Part shown: positions 1-8,796 of the stretch, piece after piece
Layout of the letters: each line of letters opens with the position of its first letter
How positions within the stretch are numbered: the first letter of the stretch is position 1
From: Mesorhizobium sp. ORS 3324
Lineage (GTDB): Bacteria; Pseudomonadota; Alphaproteobacteria; Rhizobiales; Rhizobiaceae
Assembly (NCBI GenBank): GCA_000824825.2
Contig: LM655187.1
Location: 207,017-271,016 of the forward strand
Direction: 5' to 3'
Length of the DNA stretch: 64,000 bases
Notes under the pieces: generated by a model
Seen by the model: only the letters and a program-made list of their open reading frames with translations
What the model was told of the DNA's origin: nothing
Databases searched by the model: none
Position numbers and translations under genes: made by a program

Positions 1-427
1 GGTCGACTCGCTCCAGCACCAGCGAGCCGTAGTCGCGGCGCAGGATGTCGTAGCCCTTCTTGCCGACGCAGATGATCTTCACCTGCTTGCCGTCGGAGAG
101 AAGCCGGCGGATATGCTCGCGGGCAAGGCGTGCGATCTGCGAGTTGAAGCCGCCGCACAGGCCGCGCTCGGCGGTGCAGACGATGAGCAGATGCACGTCG
201 TCCTTGCCGGTGCCCCTCATCAGCGCCGGGGCGTCGCCGCCGTCGCCGATCGCCTGGGTGATGTTGGCCAGAACCGCGCCCATGCGCTCGGAATAGGGAC
301 GTGCTGCTTCCGCCGCCTCCTGCGCGCGGCGCAGCTTCGCCGCGGCGACCATCTGCATCGCCTTGGTGATCTTCTGCGTCGCCTTGACCGAGGCGATACG
401 GTTACGAAGGTCTTTTAACGAAGCCAT
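1..427 (-). CDS. atpG: F1 ATP synthase subunit gamma, partial (C-terminal part beyond window)
   Basis: The gamma subunit is the central rotor shaft of F1 ATP synthase and couples proton flow through Fo to the alpha3-beta3 catalytic head at the inner membrane. The visible part is about 142 residues from the N-terminus; the rest lies beyond base 1. It begins [20 protein letters not shown] and continues with the family's N-terminal helix ([17 protein letters not shown]) and the segment [11 protein letters not shown], both hallmarks of AtpG. The start lies 28 bases downstream of the atpA stop on the same strand, so the gene belongs to the atpH-atpA-atpG operon. AtpD and AtpC would be expected just outside the window. 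Identification is firm; only the C-terminus cannot be checked. Confidence 0.96.
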   Translation of the reverse strand, partial: MASLKDLRNRIASVKATQKITKAMQMVAAAKLRRAQEAAEAARPYSERMGAVLANITQAIGDGGDAPALMRGTGKDDVHLLIVCTAERGLCGGFNSQIARLAREHIRRLLSDGKQVKIICVGKKGYDILRRDYGSLVLERVD

Positions 428-455
428 GCTTCAAGCCCGATCCCGTCCGACTGAT

Positions 456-1985
456 TTAAGCGAAGGTCTTGGCGAAGGCGTCGATCTCGGCCTTGAGCTT
501 GGCGCGCAGGTCGTCCGACAGCGCCTTCTCCTTGCGGATGCCGTCGAGCACGTCCTTGCCGGCCGAGCGCATGTGGCTGAGCAGGCCCTGCTCGAACTTG
601 CCGACCTGGTTTAGCGCCAGCTTGTCGAGATAGCCGTTGACGCCGGCAAAGATCACCGCGACCTGCTCCTCGGTCTTGAGCGGCGAGAACTGCGGCTGCT
701 TCAAGAGCTCCGTCAGACGCGAGCCGCGGTTGAGCAGACGCTGGGTCGCGGCGTCGAGGTCGGAGCCGAACTGCGCGAAGGCCGCCATTTCGCGGTACTG
801 CGCGAGCTCGCCCTTGATCGAGCCGGCGACCTGCTTCATCGCCTTGACCTGCGCCGAGGAGCCGACGCGCGACACCGAAAGACCGACGTTCACCGCCGGG
901 CGGATGCCCTGGAAGAACAGGTTGGTCTCGAGGAAGATCTGGCCGTCGGTGATCGAGATCACGTTGGTCGGGATGTAGGCCGACACGTCGTTGGCCTGCG
1001 TCTCGATGACCGGCAGCGCGGTCAGCGAGCCGGCGCCGTTGTCGTCATTGAGCTTGGCGGCGCGCTCGAGCAGGCGCGAGTGCAGGTAGAAGACGTCGCC
1101 CGGATAGGCCTCGCGGCCCGGCGGGCGGCGGAGCAGCAGCGACATCTGGCGATAGGCGACGGCCTGCTTCGACAGGTCGTCGTAGCTGATCAGCGCATGC
1201 ATGCCGTTGTCGCGGAAATACTCGCCCATGGTGCAGCCGGCGAACGGCGCCAGGAACTGCATCGGCGCCGGGTCGGACGCGGTGGCGGCAATGATGATGG
1301 AGTAGTCGAGCGCGCCGCGCTCCTCCAGCACCTTGACAAACTGCGCGACGGTCGAGCGCTTCTGGCCGACGGCGACGTAGACGCAGTAGAGCTTCTCCTT
1401 CTCCGGGCCGTTGTCGTGCACCGACTTCTGGTTCAGCATCGTGTCGAGGATGATGGCGGTCTTGCCGGTCTGGCGGTCGCCGATGACCAGCTCGCGCTGG
1501 CCGCGGCCGACCGGGATCAGCGCGTCGATGGCCTTCAAGCCGGTCGACATCGGCTCATGCACCGACTTGCGCGGGATGATGCCGGGCGCCTTGACGTCGA
1601 CGCGGCGGCGCTCGGTCGCCTTGATCGGGCCCTTGCCGTCGATCGGGTTACCGAGCGCGTCGACCACGCGGCCGAGCAGGCCCGGGCCGACCGGAACGTC
1701 GACGATCGCGCCGGTGCGCTTGACGGTGTCGCCTTCCTTGATGTCGCGGTCGTTGCCGAAGATAACGACGCCGACATTGTCGGCTTCGAGGTTCAGCGCC
1801 ATGCCGCGGATGCCGCCGGGGAATTCGACCATCTCGCCGGCCTGGACATTGTCGAGGCCGTAGACGCGGGCGATGCCGTCACCGACGGACAGAACCTGAC
1901 CGACTTCGGAGACCTCGGCCTCCTTGCCGAAATTCTTGATCTGGTCTTTCAGAATTGCGGAAATTTCCGCAGCGCGGATGTCCAT
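456..1985 (-). CDS. atpA: F1 ATP synthase subunit alpha
   Basis: The alpha subunit forms the non-catalytic nucleotide-binding positions of the F1 hexamer that makes ATP at the cytoplasmic face of the membrane. The protein has 509 residues, the usual length. Residues 1-25 are the N-terminal helix that contacts subunit delta, a beta barrel follows, and the P-loop GDRQTGKT lies at about 169-176. The alpha signature around [17 protein letters not shown] is present. Its ATG shares one base with the atpH stop (TGATG), so the two are translationally coupled. The order atpH-atpA-atpG without the Fo genes is typical of alphaproteobacteria, which carry Fo elsewhere. No unusual substitutions were noticed. 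Confidence 0.98.
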   Translation of the reverse strand: MDIRAAEISAILKDQIKNFGKEAEVSEVGQVLSVGDGIARVYGLDNVQAGEMVEFPGGIRGMALNLEADNVGVVIFGNDRDIKEGDTVKRTGAIVDVPVGPGLLGRVVDALGNPIDGKGPIKATERRRVDVKAPGIIPRKSVHEPMSTGLKAIDALIPVGRGQRELVIGDRQTGKTAIILDTMLNQKSVHDNGPEKEKLYCVYVAVGQKRSTVAQFVKVLEERGALDYSIIIAATASDPAPMQFLAPFAGCTMGEYFRDNGMHALISYDDLSKQAVAYRQMSLLLRRPPGREAYPGDVFYLHSRLLERAAKLNDDNGAGSLTALPVIETQANDVSAYIPTNVISITDGQIFLETNLFFQGIRPAVNVGLSVSRVGSSAQVKAMKQVAGSIKGELAQYREMAAFAQFGSDLDAATQRLLNRGSRLTELLKQPQFSPLKTEEQVAVIFAGVNGYLDKLALNQVGKFEQGLLSHMRSAGKDVLDGIRKEKALSDDLRAKLKAEIDAFAKTFA

Positions 1986-2545
1986 CAGCCGACCTCTTTC
2001 AGTGCAAGCTTGAGCGAATTGAGTTTGGTTTTGAGCGACGTATCGATCTGGCGCGAGCCCATCTTGACGATCAGGCCGCCGAGCAGCGACGGATCGACCG
2101 TCATGGCGATGGCCACGTCCTTGCCGGCGATGCTCTTCAGCGTCGCCTTGAGCTCGGTCTGCTGCGCGTCGGTCAGCGCATGCGCCGAGGTGACTTCGGC
2201 AGAGGCCTCGCCGCGATGGTCGGCGGCGATGCGGCGGAACGCCTTGATCATGCCGGGCACGGCGAACAGGCGGCGGTTGCGGGCGACGACGCGCAGGAAG
2301 TTGCCGACGAGGCCGGCGATCTTGGCCTTGGCGATGATCGCGCCGATCGCCTTGGCCTGATCGTCGCTGGAGAACACCGGGCTGTTGATCAGCCGGGTAA
2401 GATCGGCGCTGTCGTTGAGCAGCGCCTCGAAGTCGTTGAGGTCGGATTCGACCTTGGCGACCGAATTTTCCTGCAGCGCGAGCTCGAACAGCGAGCTTGC
2501 ATAGCGTTCTGCGACAGCTGAGATTGGCGATGACGATTGGGCCAC
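1985..2545 (-). CDS. atpH: F1 ATP synthase subunit delta (OSCP)
   Basis: Subunit delta is the peripheral-stalk connector that holds the F1 head to the b subunits of Fo. The product has 186 residues, normal for the family. It shows the N-terminal helical bundle ([18 protein letters not shown], about residues 8-25) and the conserved C-terminal segment ending [21 protein letters not shown], typical of OSCP/delta. It is the first gene of the ATP synthase operon here. The upstream 2546-2780 is gene-free and should hold the operon promoter, though I could not pick convincing -35/-10 boxes. The stop codon overlaps the atpA start by one base. Recognition is from the C-terminal motif, length and operon position. 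Confidence 0.96.
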   Translation of the reverse strand: MAQSSSPISAVAERYASSLFELALQENSVAKVESDLNDFEALLNDSADLTRLINSPVFSSDDQAKAIGAIIAKAKIAGLVGNFLRVVARNRRLFAVPGMIKAFRRIAADHRGEASAEVTSAHALTDAQQTELKATLKSIAGKDVAIAMTVDPSLLGGLIVKMGSRQIDTSLKTKLNSLKLALKEVG

Positions 2546-2780
2546 GGACCGTCTTTTCTCTTGTCTGACAGGCCGCAGATTGTTGGCGCGAGCGAAAACT
2601 CTGGCTAAATCTTTGACCTTACTGCGATTTTTCCAAGCACGGAGGCGCGGCTTCCGCTATCCCCGGCCGAAAGTCGATTGCCGTCTAGCACAGGCCTTTT
2701 AAGACCGCAATGCATCGTCCGGCATGGTTTTCAGGCACTTTTGTCGCATCAGGCGGAAGAGTCCAGCCCAGGCGCCGGAT

Positions 2781-3176
2781 TCACGGCACGAAGCCGAAGG
2801 CGAAGGCCAGCGGCAGCGCCGCCAGCGCCAGCTCGACCACGATCGAACCCCAGTTGAAGGGCGTGTTGGCGCCGTCCGACATCATCGACAAGAGCCGGCC
2901 GAAAGCGGTGAACAGCCAGGAGAAGCCGAGCGCCATGTAGAGCAGCGGCTGCGCGAGCAGGATGCAGCACAGGCTGACGCCGAGATAGAAGCCCGACATG
3001 CGCCCGCGCCCTTCGGCGATCGCCGCCGCCTTCTCCGGCTTGGCCTGCAGGCGCAGGATGCGGAAGGCGAGGTTCGGCGCAAGGAACAGGACGAGGCCGA
3101 TGAGCAGCGTGACGACGGCGCTCGACCATGCCAGCCATTCGCCCTGGCTTGCGGGCCACGGAAACGCGAACTCCAT
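2781..3176 (-). CDS. small integral membrane protein, DUF4345-like
   Basis: A 131-residue protein with about four hydrophobic segments: roughly residues 14-35, 62-82, 84-98 and 108-129. A charged patch (AKPEKAAAIAEGRGRM) follows the first helix. The arrangement resembles the DUF4345 family of small rhizobial inner-membrane proteins of unknown function; I assign this by pattern only. The start is supported by GAGGGG placed 7-8 bases before the ATG on the minus strand. It stands alone between the ATP synthase operon and a racemase gene, all on the minus strand but separated by more than 100 bases each, so co-transcription is uncertain. No catalytic motif is visible. Confidence 0.75.
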   Translation of the reverse strand: MEFAFPWPASQGEWLAWSSAVVTLLIGLVLFLAPNLAFRILRLQAKPEKAAAIAEGRGRMSGFYLGVSLCCILLAQPLLYMALGFSWLFTAFGRLLSMMSDGANTPFNWGSIVVELALAALPLAFAFGFVP

Positions 3177-3304
3177 CTGATCCCCTCATAAAGTCTTGTT
3201 CTGAAATTTGCCGGCATTCTAGCGAAGGAAAAGCCGCGCGCCAGATGGCGGCCGGTACATTAGAAGTCGCGCATCCGGGCAGTGCCGAATGGGGCAGAGT
3301 TCGA

Positions 3305-4000
3305 TCAGGACAGCGCGAAATCGACTGCGGTCCCGGCATGGATGCGCGTGGTGTCGAACACCGGTATGTCGAAATCGGCCTGGCCGATCAGCATGGTGAT
3401 CTCGGTGCAGCCCATGATAAGGCCGTCGATCTTGTCGTCGCGCCGCAGGCGGGCGACTTCCTCGACATAGGCCGACTTCGAGTCGGCCTTGACGATGCCC
3501 TGGCAAAGCTCGTCATAGATCACCCGGTGCACCATGTCGCGGCCGGCCTTGTCGGGCACAACCGGCTGCAGGCCGTATTTGACGGCGAGCCGGCCTTTGT
3601 AGAAATCCTGCTCCATGGTGAAGCGCGTCGCGAGCAGCGCGGGTCGCCGCACGCCGGCTCCGACGACCGCATGCGCCGTGGCATCGGCGATGTGGATGAG
3701 CGGGATCGACACCGCCGCCTCAACCGCGCCGGCGAGCTTGTGCATGGTGTTGGTGCAGATCACCAGCCCTTGCGCGCCGGCGGCCTCCAATCCACGCGCC
3801 GCCTCGACGAGAAGAGCGCCGGCGCCTTCCCAATCGCCCGCATGCTGGCGTTCGGCGATCTCGGCGAAATCGAACGACCAGAGCAACAGCTTCGCCGAAT
3901 GCAAGCCGCCCAGGCGCTCGCGCACGATCTCGTTGAGCAGGCGATAGTAGATGGCGGTCGATTCCCAGCTCATGCCGCCGAGCAGGCCAAGGGTTTTCAT
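3305..4000 (-). CDS. aspartate/glutamate racemase family protein
   Basis: Members interconvert L and D forms of aspartate, glutamate or related acids without PLP, using two cysteines as acid/base pair. The 231-residue product starts MKTLGLLGGMSWESTAIYYR, the N-terminal signature of the family. The two catalytic cysteines are visible: C82 in VICTNTMH and C198 in IMGCTE. The start at 4000 is chosen because an AGGAAAGGGA Shine-Dalgarno lies just upstream, while a longer in-frame start would run into the divergent antitoxin promoter. It is divergent from a Phd-like antitoxin with 67 bases between them. Substrate cannot be told from sequence; the family includes aspartate racemase and YgeA-type broad-specificity enzymes. 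Confidence 0.9.
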   Translation of the reverse strand: MKTLGLLGGMSWESTAIYYRLLNEIVRERLGGLHSAKLLLWSFDFAEIAERQHAGDWEGAGALLVEAARGLEAAGAQGLVICTNTMHKLAGAVEAAVSIPLIHIADATAHAVVGAGVRRPALLATRFTMEQDFYKGRLAVKYGLQPVVPDKAGRDMVHRVIYDELCQGIVKADSKSAYVEEVARLRRDDKIDGLIMGCTEITMLIGQADFDIPVFDTTRIHAGTAVDFALS

Positions 4001-4067
4001 GACCGGTTGTTCCCTTTCCTGGGCAATCCCCGATACTATGAGCACATGAGACCACAAGGAGGTCGTC

Positions 4068-4313
4068 GTGAAAACCATTCAGCTTGGGTTGGCCAAGGCA
4101 GGACTCTCGGCAATCGTCGAGGCCGCGGGAAACGGCGAGCCAACCATTATCACAAGACACGGCAAGCCGACTGCCATGGTTGTCCCGGTTGATGAAGGGC
4201 GAAAGCTTTATCCGCAAGGCGGCCAGAAAAACTTCGTGGATCTTTTGCTTAAGTATCCCGGCGGTATCGAATTTGAGCGAAATGAAGCGCCGTCGCGAGA
4301 TATCGAATTTTAA
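4068..4313 (+). CDS. Phd/YefM-type antitoxin, apparently without a toxin partner
   Basis: An 81-residue protein with the Phd/YefM layout: N-terminal DNA-binding fold (KAGLSAIVEAAGNGEPTIIT, RHGKPTAMVVPVDEGRKL, about residues 9-47) and an acidic, flexible C-terminus ending EAPSRDIEF that in relatives wraps around a PIN or RelE-type toxin. The start codon is GTG, preceded by a strong AAGGAGG at 4056-4062. Such antitoxins normally repress their own promoter and sit directly before the toxin gene. Here only 42 bases follow before the end of the convergent priA, so no toxin gene fits. It may be a solitary antitoxin, a remnant of a lost pair, or it may act on a toxin encoded elsewhere. Confidence 0.85.
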   Translation: MKTIQLGLAKAGLSAIVEAAGNGEPTIITRHGKPTAMVVPVDEGRKLYPQGGQKNFVDLLLKYPGGIEFERNEAPSRDIEF

Positions 4314-4355
4314 GCCGCGCTAGACGCGCCTCGCCCGCAATCGAGAGTAACACCT

Positions 4356-6539
4356 TCACAGAAAGCTCTGCGGGTCGATGTCGACCTGCACCCTGACCGA
4401 CCCCCTCAGCTTCGGCCCATCGGCCAGCATGGTGCGAATAAACCCCTGCATGTCGGCGCGCCGTTCGCCCTGCACCAGCAGGCGAAAACGGTGGCCCCCG
4501 CCGATCAGCGACAGCGGCGCTTCGGCAGGCCCAAGCACGAAGATGTCGGAAGCGGCTGGCGCGGCGCGCCGCAGACCGCGCGCGTGACCCTCGGCCTCGC
4601 CCCGCGTGGCGGCGCTGACGATGATGCCGGCGAGCCGGCCGAAAGGCGGCAGCGCCGCCCGCTCGCGCTCGGCGATCTCGCGTTCGTAAAAAGCCTCCGA
4701 ATCGCCGGAGACGATCGCCCGCATCACCGGATGGTCCGGTTGGTAGGTCTGCAGCAGGCCGAGGCTCTTCTTGCCGGTGCGGCCGGCGCGACCCGTCACC
4801 TGGCTGAGCAGCTGGAAGGTGCGCTCGGCTGCGCGCGGGTCGCCATTGGCGAGGCCGAGATCGGCATCGACCACGCCGACCAGCGTCATGCCCGGAAAAT
4901 TATGGCCCTTGGCGACGAGCTGCGTGCCGATGACGATGTCGGCCTCGCCATTGGCGACGGCCTCGAGCTCGAGCCTCAGCCGGCGCACGCCGCCCAGCAG
5001 GTCGGACGACAGCACGATGGTGCGGGCCTCCGGAAAATGCGCCACCACCTCCTCGGCGATGCGCTCGACGCCCGGCCCGCAGGCCACCAGGTGATCGAGC
5101 GTGCCGCATTCCGGGCAGGCTTCCGGGCGCCGCTCACTATGGCCGCAATGATGGCAGACGAGCTGGCCGCGAAAGCGGTGCTCGACCAGCCAGGCCGAGC
5201 AGACCGGGCAGCCGAAGCGGTGGCCGCAGACGCGGCAGAGCGTCAGCGGCGCATAGCCGCGCCGGTTCAGGAAGAGCAGCGACTGCTCCTTTTTTTCCAG
5301 CGTGCGCTGCATCTGCTCCAAGAGGAGAGGCGACAGGAAGCCGCCGCGCGCCGGCGGCGAGCGGCGCATGTCGATCGACTTCAGGTCGGGCAGCGCCGCT
5401 TCGGCGAAGCGCGAAGAAAGCACGGCTCTGCCATACCGGCCCTGGCTGGCATTGACCCGGCTTTCCACCGACGGCGTCGCCGAGGCGAGCACGACCGGAA
5501 AGCCGCCGATATGGCCGCGCACGACCGCCATGTCGCGCGCATTGTAGAAGACGCGGTCTTCCTGCTTGTAGGCAGGGTCGTGCTCCTCGTCGACGACGAT
5601 CAGGCCGAGATCCTTGAAAGGCAGGAACAGCGCCGAGCGCGCGCCGGCGACGACGCGCACGCCGCCTTCCGCGACCTGCCGCCAGACGCGTTCGCGCATC
5701 CTGGGCGGCAGATCAGAATGCCATTCCGCCGGCTTGGCGCCGAAGCGGTCCTGAAAGCGTTCGAGGAAGGCGTGCGTCAGCGCGATCTCAGGCAGCAGGA
5801 TCAGCACCTGCCTGCCCTTGTCGAGCGCTGCTGCCACCGCCTCGAAATAGACTTCCGTCTTGCCGGATCCCGTGACGCCGTCGAGCAGGGTGACGTTGAA
5901 GGCCTCCGCCGCGACCGCCGCGCGCAACTTCTCGGCGGCGGCCTTCTGGTCCGGCATCAGCTCCGGCACCGCATGGCCGGGGTCCGGCGCGGCGACCACG
6001 GGCCGCGGCGGGATCATCACCGTCTCGAACACGCCTTGCGCCCTCAAGCCATCGATGACCGTCGAGGAGACGCCCGCCGCATGCGCGAGCCCTGAGCGTG
6101 TCCAGGCAAGGCCGCCTTCCGCCGTCTCCAGCACCCGCCGCCGCGCGTCGGTCAATCGGTCGGGCTCGGCGAGCGTGCGCTGCAGCCCTTCGATCCACGG
6201 CTCCGGATCGAAGGCTTCGGGCGCCCTCAGCAGCATGCGCGCCACCATGCCGGGGGCCGACAGGGTGTAATGCGCGATCCAGTCGACGAAGCGACGCATG
6301 GCCTTGTCGATCGGCGGACAGTCGAAGACCTCCTCGATCGGCCGCAGCTTCTTCGGATCGACCGATTCGACGACGGCGTCCCAGACGATGCCGGCCACCT
6401 GTCGCGGCCCCAACGGCACGCGCACGATCGAGCCCGGCACCACGCGCATGCCTGGCGGCACGGCATAGGTGTAGGGCCGTTCGGCCGGCATCGGCACCAG
6501 CACCGGTGCGGCCGCGACAAAGGGCGAATCTTCCATCAT
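4356..6539 (-). CDS. priA: primosomal protein N' (replication restart helicase PriA)
   Basis: PriA is a 3'-5' superfamily 2 DNA helicase that recognises stalled forks and reloads the replicative helicase. The 727-residue product is full length. It has the N-terminal 3'-DNA-binding domain (about 1-110), a winged-helix region, the Walker A loop GVTGSGKT at 221-228, and the DEEH Walker B at 317-320. A two-zinc cysteine cluster with eight cysteines lies at about 435, 438, 444, 447, 462, 465, 475 and 478. Helicase motifs V-VI follow (VIGTQLVAKGHNFP, QVTGRAGRTGKK). It starts with two consecutive ATG codons. It is convergent with the antitoxin gene and divergent from fsa, so it is probably transcribed alone. 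Confidence 0.97.
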   Translation of the reverse strand: MMEDSPFVAAAPVLVPMPAERPYTYAVPPGMRVVPGSIVRVPLGPRQVAGIVWDAVVESVDPKKLRPIEEVFDCPPIDKAMRRFVDWIAHYTLSAPGMVARMLLRAPEAFDPEPWIEGLQRTLAEPDRLTDARRRVLETAEGGLAWTRSGLAHAAGVSSTVIDGLRAQGVFETVMIPPRPVVAAPDPGHAVPELMPDQKAAAEKLRAAVAAEAFNVTLLDGVTGSGKTEVYFEAVAAALDKGRQVLILLPEIALTHAFLERFQDRFGAKPAEWHSDLPPRMRERVWRQVAEGGVRVVAGARSALFLPFKDLGLIVVDEEHDPAYKQEDRVFYNARDMAVVRGHIGGFPVVLASATPSVESRVNASQGRYGRAVLSSRFAEAALPDLKSIDMRRSPPARGGFLSPLLLEQMQRTLEKKEQSLLFLNRRGYAPLTLCRVCGHRFGCPVCSAWLVEHRFRGQLVCHHCGHSERRPEACPECGTLDHLVACGPGVERIAEEVVAHFPEARTIVLSSDLLGGVRRLRLELEAVANGEADIVIGTQLVAKGHNFPGMTLVGVVDADLGLANGDPRAAERTFQLLSQVTGRAGRTGKKSLGLLQTYQPDHPVMRAIVSGDSEAFYEREIAERERAALPPFGRLAGIIVSAATRGEAEGHARGLRRAAPAASDIFVLGPAEAPLSLIGGGHRFRLLVQGERRADMQGFIRTMLADGPKLRGSVRVQVDIDPQSFL

Positions 6540-6630
6540 GAGGCGTGACCTTGCCCCGACTTTGCTCTAGATCAAAGGGTGACTCTCGAACGTGCCAGCC
6601 CGGCACCATGAAATCCCCAAGGAGACCGCC

Positions 6631-7287
6631 ATGAAGTTTTTTGTCGACACCGCCGACATCAAGGAGATCAAGGAGCTGAACGATCTCGGGCTGCTCGACG
6701 GGGTCACCACCAACCCCTCGCTGATCCTGAAATCGGGCGGCAAGATCTCCGAGGTGACGAAGCAGATCTGCGACATCGTCCAGGGCCCGGTCTCGGCCGA
6801 GGTCGTGGCCACCGAGTTCAAGGACATGATGGCCGAGGCCGAGGCGCTGGCCAAGATCGCGCCCAATGTCTGCATCAAGGTGCCGCTGACGCTGGACGGG
6901 CTGAAGGCCTGCAAGACGATCCGCACCGAGTTGAACCGCATGGTCAACGTCACGCTCTGCTTCTCGGCCAACCAGGCGCTGCTCGCCGCCAAAGCCGGCG
7001 CCTCCTTCATCTCGCCCTTCGTCGGCCGCATCGACGACATCGGCTCGGACGGCATGGAGCTGATCTCGGAAATCCGCACCATCTACGACAATTACGATTT
7101 CAAGACCGAGATCCTGACCGCGTCGGTACGCACGGTGAACCACGTCAAGCAGGCAGCGCTCATCGGCTCCGATGTCGTGACCGCGCCGCCGGCGACGCTG
7201 CGGGCGCTGGTCAACCATCCGCTCACCGACAAGGGCCTTGCCGCCTTCCTCGCCGACTGGGCCAAGACCGGCCAGAAGATCAACTGA
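6631..7287 (+). CDS. fsa: transaldolase / fructose-6-phosphate aldolase family protein
   Basis: A 218-residue class I aldolase of the short transaldolase (TalC/FSA) group. Relatives either transfer dihydroxyacetone in the pentose phosphate pathway or cleave fructose 6-phosphate. It opens [16 protein letters not shown] and has the signature [14 protein letters not shown] at about 23-36. The Schiff-base lysine is K83 in CIKVPLT. The start follows AAGGAG at 6619-6624 with correct spacing; a longer in-frame start at 6592 lacks one. Length and C-terminus match TalC rather than the 320-residue TalB type, and in alphaproteobacteria this form usually serves as the transaldolase. A clean hairpin terminator follows 13 bases after the stop. 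It is divergent from priA. Confidence 0.93.
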   Translation: MKFFVDTADIKEIKELNDLGLLDGVTTNPSLILKSGGKISEVTKQICDIVQGPVSAEVVATEFKDMMAEAEALAKIAPNVCIKVPLTLDGLKACKTIRTELNRMVNVTLCFSANQALLAAKAGASFISPFVGRIDDIGSDGMELISEIRTIYDNYDFKTEILTASVRTVNHVKQAALIGSDVVTAPPATLRALVNHPLTDKGLAAFLADWAKTGQKIN

Positions 7288-7300
7288 GGCTGGAGATCAG

Positions 7301-7332
7301 ACAAAAAAGGCCGGGCCACCGGCCTTTTTTGT
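7301..7332 (+). terminator. rho-independent terminator after fsa
   Basis: Perfect 14-base arms (ACAAAAAAGGCCGG and its complement) around a GCCA loop, ending in six T residues on the plus strand. The mirrored A-tract makes it usable from both strands, but the only gene that needs it here is fsa, whose stop is 13 bases upstream. Confidence 0.9.
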
Positions 7333-7465
7333 AGATACAAGCGGTGCGCGAAGGTTTGTTGCGATTCAGGGGGAGCTGTTCCCGGCTGAGGCGGTCGAGC
7401 GGTTCCGGAAGAGGGAATCGCCTTTGGCCCCGTGACGCACGAAACCGGATCGGAAGGCTCCTAGG

Positions 7466-7565
7466 GCAATTCCAGGAAAAGTGTGAAGCGGTTTTCCGTC
7501 CGGAATTGCATGAAAACAAAGAGATAGAGCGGTTCGCCGTTTCCGTGAATCGGTGAGCCGCTCTA
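7466..7565. repeat. bipartite palindromic repeat, AAAAGTG/GGTTTT superfamily (copy 1)
   Basis: The first palindrome (7466-7509) has arms starting GCAATTCC and ending GGAATTGC around the core GGAAAAGTGTGAAGCGGTTTTCC. A short AT-rich linker follows, then a second palindrome with arms TAGAGCGG (7525-7532) and CCGCTCTA (7558-7565). The core AAAAGTG-N5-7-GGTTTT recurs at five other places in this window with different outer arms. It fills most of the 322-base gene-free stretch between fsa and the carboxymuconolactone-decarboxylase-like gene; apart from the fsa terminator nothing else is seen there. Confidence 0.85.
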
Positions 7566-7609
7566 AGCCACCTGCGCCATCTCGTGGTCCCTCGCCGTGA
7601 ACCGGGCTC

Positions 7610-8026
7610 TTACACGGTCGCTTCCCCCTTCTGGACGGGAAATCGGGCGAATACTTCCTTGGCTGCGAACAGGCCGTTGAGCGCCGCGGGAAAGCCCGCA
7701 TAGACCGCCATCTGGATGATGATCTCGATGATTTCGTCCTTGGTCAGCCCGACATTCAGGCCCGCCTCAATGTGAACCTTCAATTGCGGAGTCGCTGTCC
7801 CCATCGCGGTCAGCGCCGCGACGGTGGCGATTTCCCGAGCGCGCAGATCGAGGCCGGGGCGGCTGTAAATGTCGCCAAACGAGAACTCGAACACGTAGTT
7901 TGCGAAGTCGGGGGCAATGTCCGCCAGAGCGGCGATGACTTTGTGGCCGGCTTCGCCGTCGATTTCAGCGAGCGCCCGCTTGCCGCGTTCCAGCCGGCTT
8001 TCGGTGTTCGGGGATTGGTGCGTCAT
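7610..8026 (-). CDS. carboxymuconolactone decarboxylase family protein
   Basis: A 138-residue single-domain protein of the CMD/AhpD superfamily. It contains ERGKRALAEIDGEAG near the N-terminus, SFGDIYSRPGLDLRAREIAT in the middle and MAVYAGFPAALNGLFAAKEVF at the end, the layout of gamma-carboxymuconolactone decarboxylase-like proteins. There is no CxxC pair, so a peroxidase role of the AhpD type is unlikely. Members of this subgroup are often regulated by an adjacent MerR or LysR gene in response to reactive compounds. Its ATG follows AGAGGA and lies inside the end of the upstream merR-type gene, giving a 62-base overlap. The two are surely one transcription unit. Substrate unknown. Confidence 0.88.
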   Translation of the reverse strand: MTHQSPNTESRLERGKRALAEIDGEAGHKVIAALADIAPDFANYVFEFSFGDIYSRPGLDLRAREIATVAALTAMGTATPQLKVHIEAGLNVGLTKDEIIEIIIQMAVYAGFPAALNGLFAAKEVFARFPVQKGEATV

Positions 8027-8390
8027 AGTCTTTCATCCTCTGTTCCTTGCCGGCATATCCGGCAATCTTGGTGTCGAGGACGAGAAGGCAGGCTTGCAGT
8101 TCGGCCACATGCGCGCGGACACGCTCGCGGTGCTGTTCAAGCAATGCGCCGCGCTCCGCTTCCGTGCCGACGCCACGTTCCCGCAAGGCCGCGTAGCGCA
8201 GCATTTCCCGGATAGGCATCGCGGTCGCTTTGAGACGGTCGAGAAATTCTATCCAGTTGAGGATCGATGCGTCGTAGTCACGTTGGCCCGATTGGTCCCT
8301 GTCGGCATGGGGAAGCAGCCCGATCCGCTCATAGTAACGGATGGTGTGGGCCGACAATCCCGAACGCTTCGCCAGTTCACCAATCTTCAT
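7965..8390 (-). CDS. MerR family transcriptional regulator
   Basis: A 141-residue MerR-type activator/repressor. Residues 1-38 hold the winged helix-turn-helix (MKIGELAKRSGLSAHTIRYY, then ERIGLLPHADR), followed by the usual dimerisation coiled coil to about residue 115. No conserved metal-binding cysteines are present, so it belongs with the non-metal MerR regulators that respond to organic or aldehyde-type signals. The last 30 or so residues form an atypical polar tail, encoded where the gene overlaps the downstream CMD-family gene by 62 bases. A matching operator lies just upstream at 8421-8451, which predicts autoregulation together with the CMD-family gene. Confidence 0.9.
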   Translation of the reverse strand: MKIGELAKRSGLSAHTIRYYERIGLLPHADRDQSGQRDYDASILNWIEFLDRLKATAMPIREMLRYAALRERGVGTEAERGALLEQHRERVRAHVAELQACLLVLDTKIAGYAGKEQRMKDYDAPIPEHRKPAGTRQAGAR

Positions 8391-8796
8391 GAACGCCCTT
8401 CTTTCGTCACGACGCTCGGGAAGCTACGGGTTAGAGTGCGCTCTAAGTCAAGGGGTCGCGCAACTCCGGCTCCCACAGGGTAGCGGACTGTTCCATGACA
8501 TGAGCGCCAAAGGTTCGTCGCTTCCGTTTGCGAGATGATGCCTGAACGCCGAAAAGCGACCACCAAGTCCATGACTGGATCGGTTGGAGCTTCTGCATCC
8601 GACAATCTGGTCAGGCCGAGCCGGAGTCGAAGACGGGTGCGAAGCGACCAAACTGGACGGTTTCCGGGAACCGGCCTACGCCGGCCGTAGCCTCGATTTT
8701 TCCTGCCAAGCCACTCATGAGCGCTTCGGTCGGCGAAGGCGGGAAGCGCAGGAAACCGGCATCTGCAGGCCGACCTCACCTAAATATCAACACGCC
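8391..8796. other. 406-base gene-free stretch upstream of the MerR gene
   Basis: Beyond the MerR promoter nothing convincing is seen. Open frames here lack recognisable protein patterns, Shine-Dalgarno sites or hydrophobic segments, and look like GC-driven chance frames. No RNA gene or repeat copy was found. The stretch separates lptE, on the same strand, from the MerR unit. Confidence 0.6.
8421..8451 (-). promoter_or_regulatory. MerR-type promoter with TTAGAG-N4-CTCTAA operator in a 19-base spacer
   Basis: Read on the minus strand: TTGACT (-35, 8451-8446), then a spacer of 19 bases holding the inverted repeat TTAGAG-CGCA-CTCTAA (8446-8431), then TAGCTT (-10, 8426-8421). An overlong 19-20 base spacer with a dyad inside is the hallmark of promoters twisted into activity by MerR-family proteins. 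It lies 31-61 bases upstream of the merR-type start. Confidence 0.85.

Noticed and set aside
4491..6095. A 534-codon open frame opposite priA
   Set aside because: PriA shows all helicase motifs and eight zinc cysteines; the opposite frame has none of the marks of a protein.
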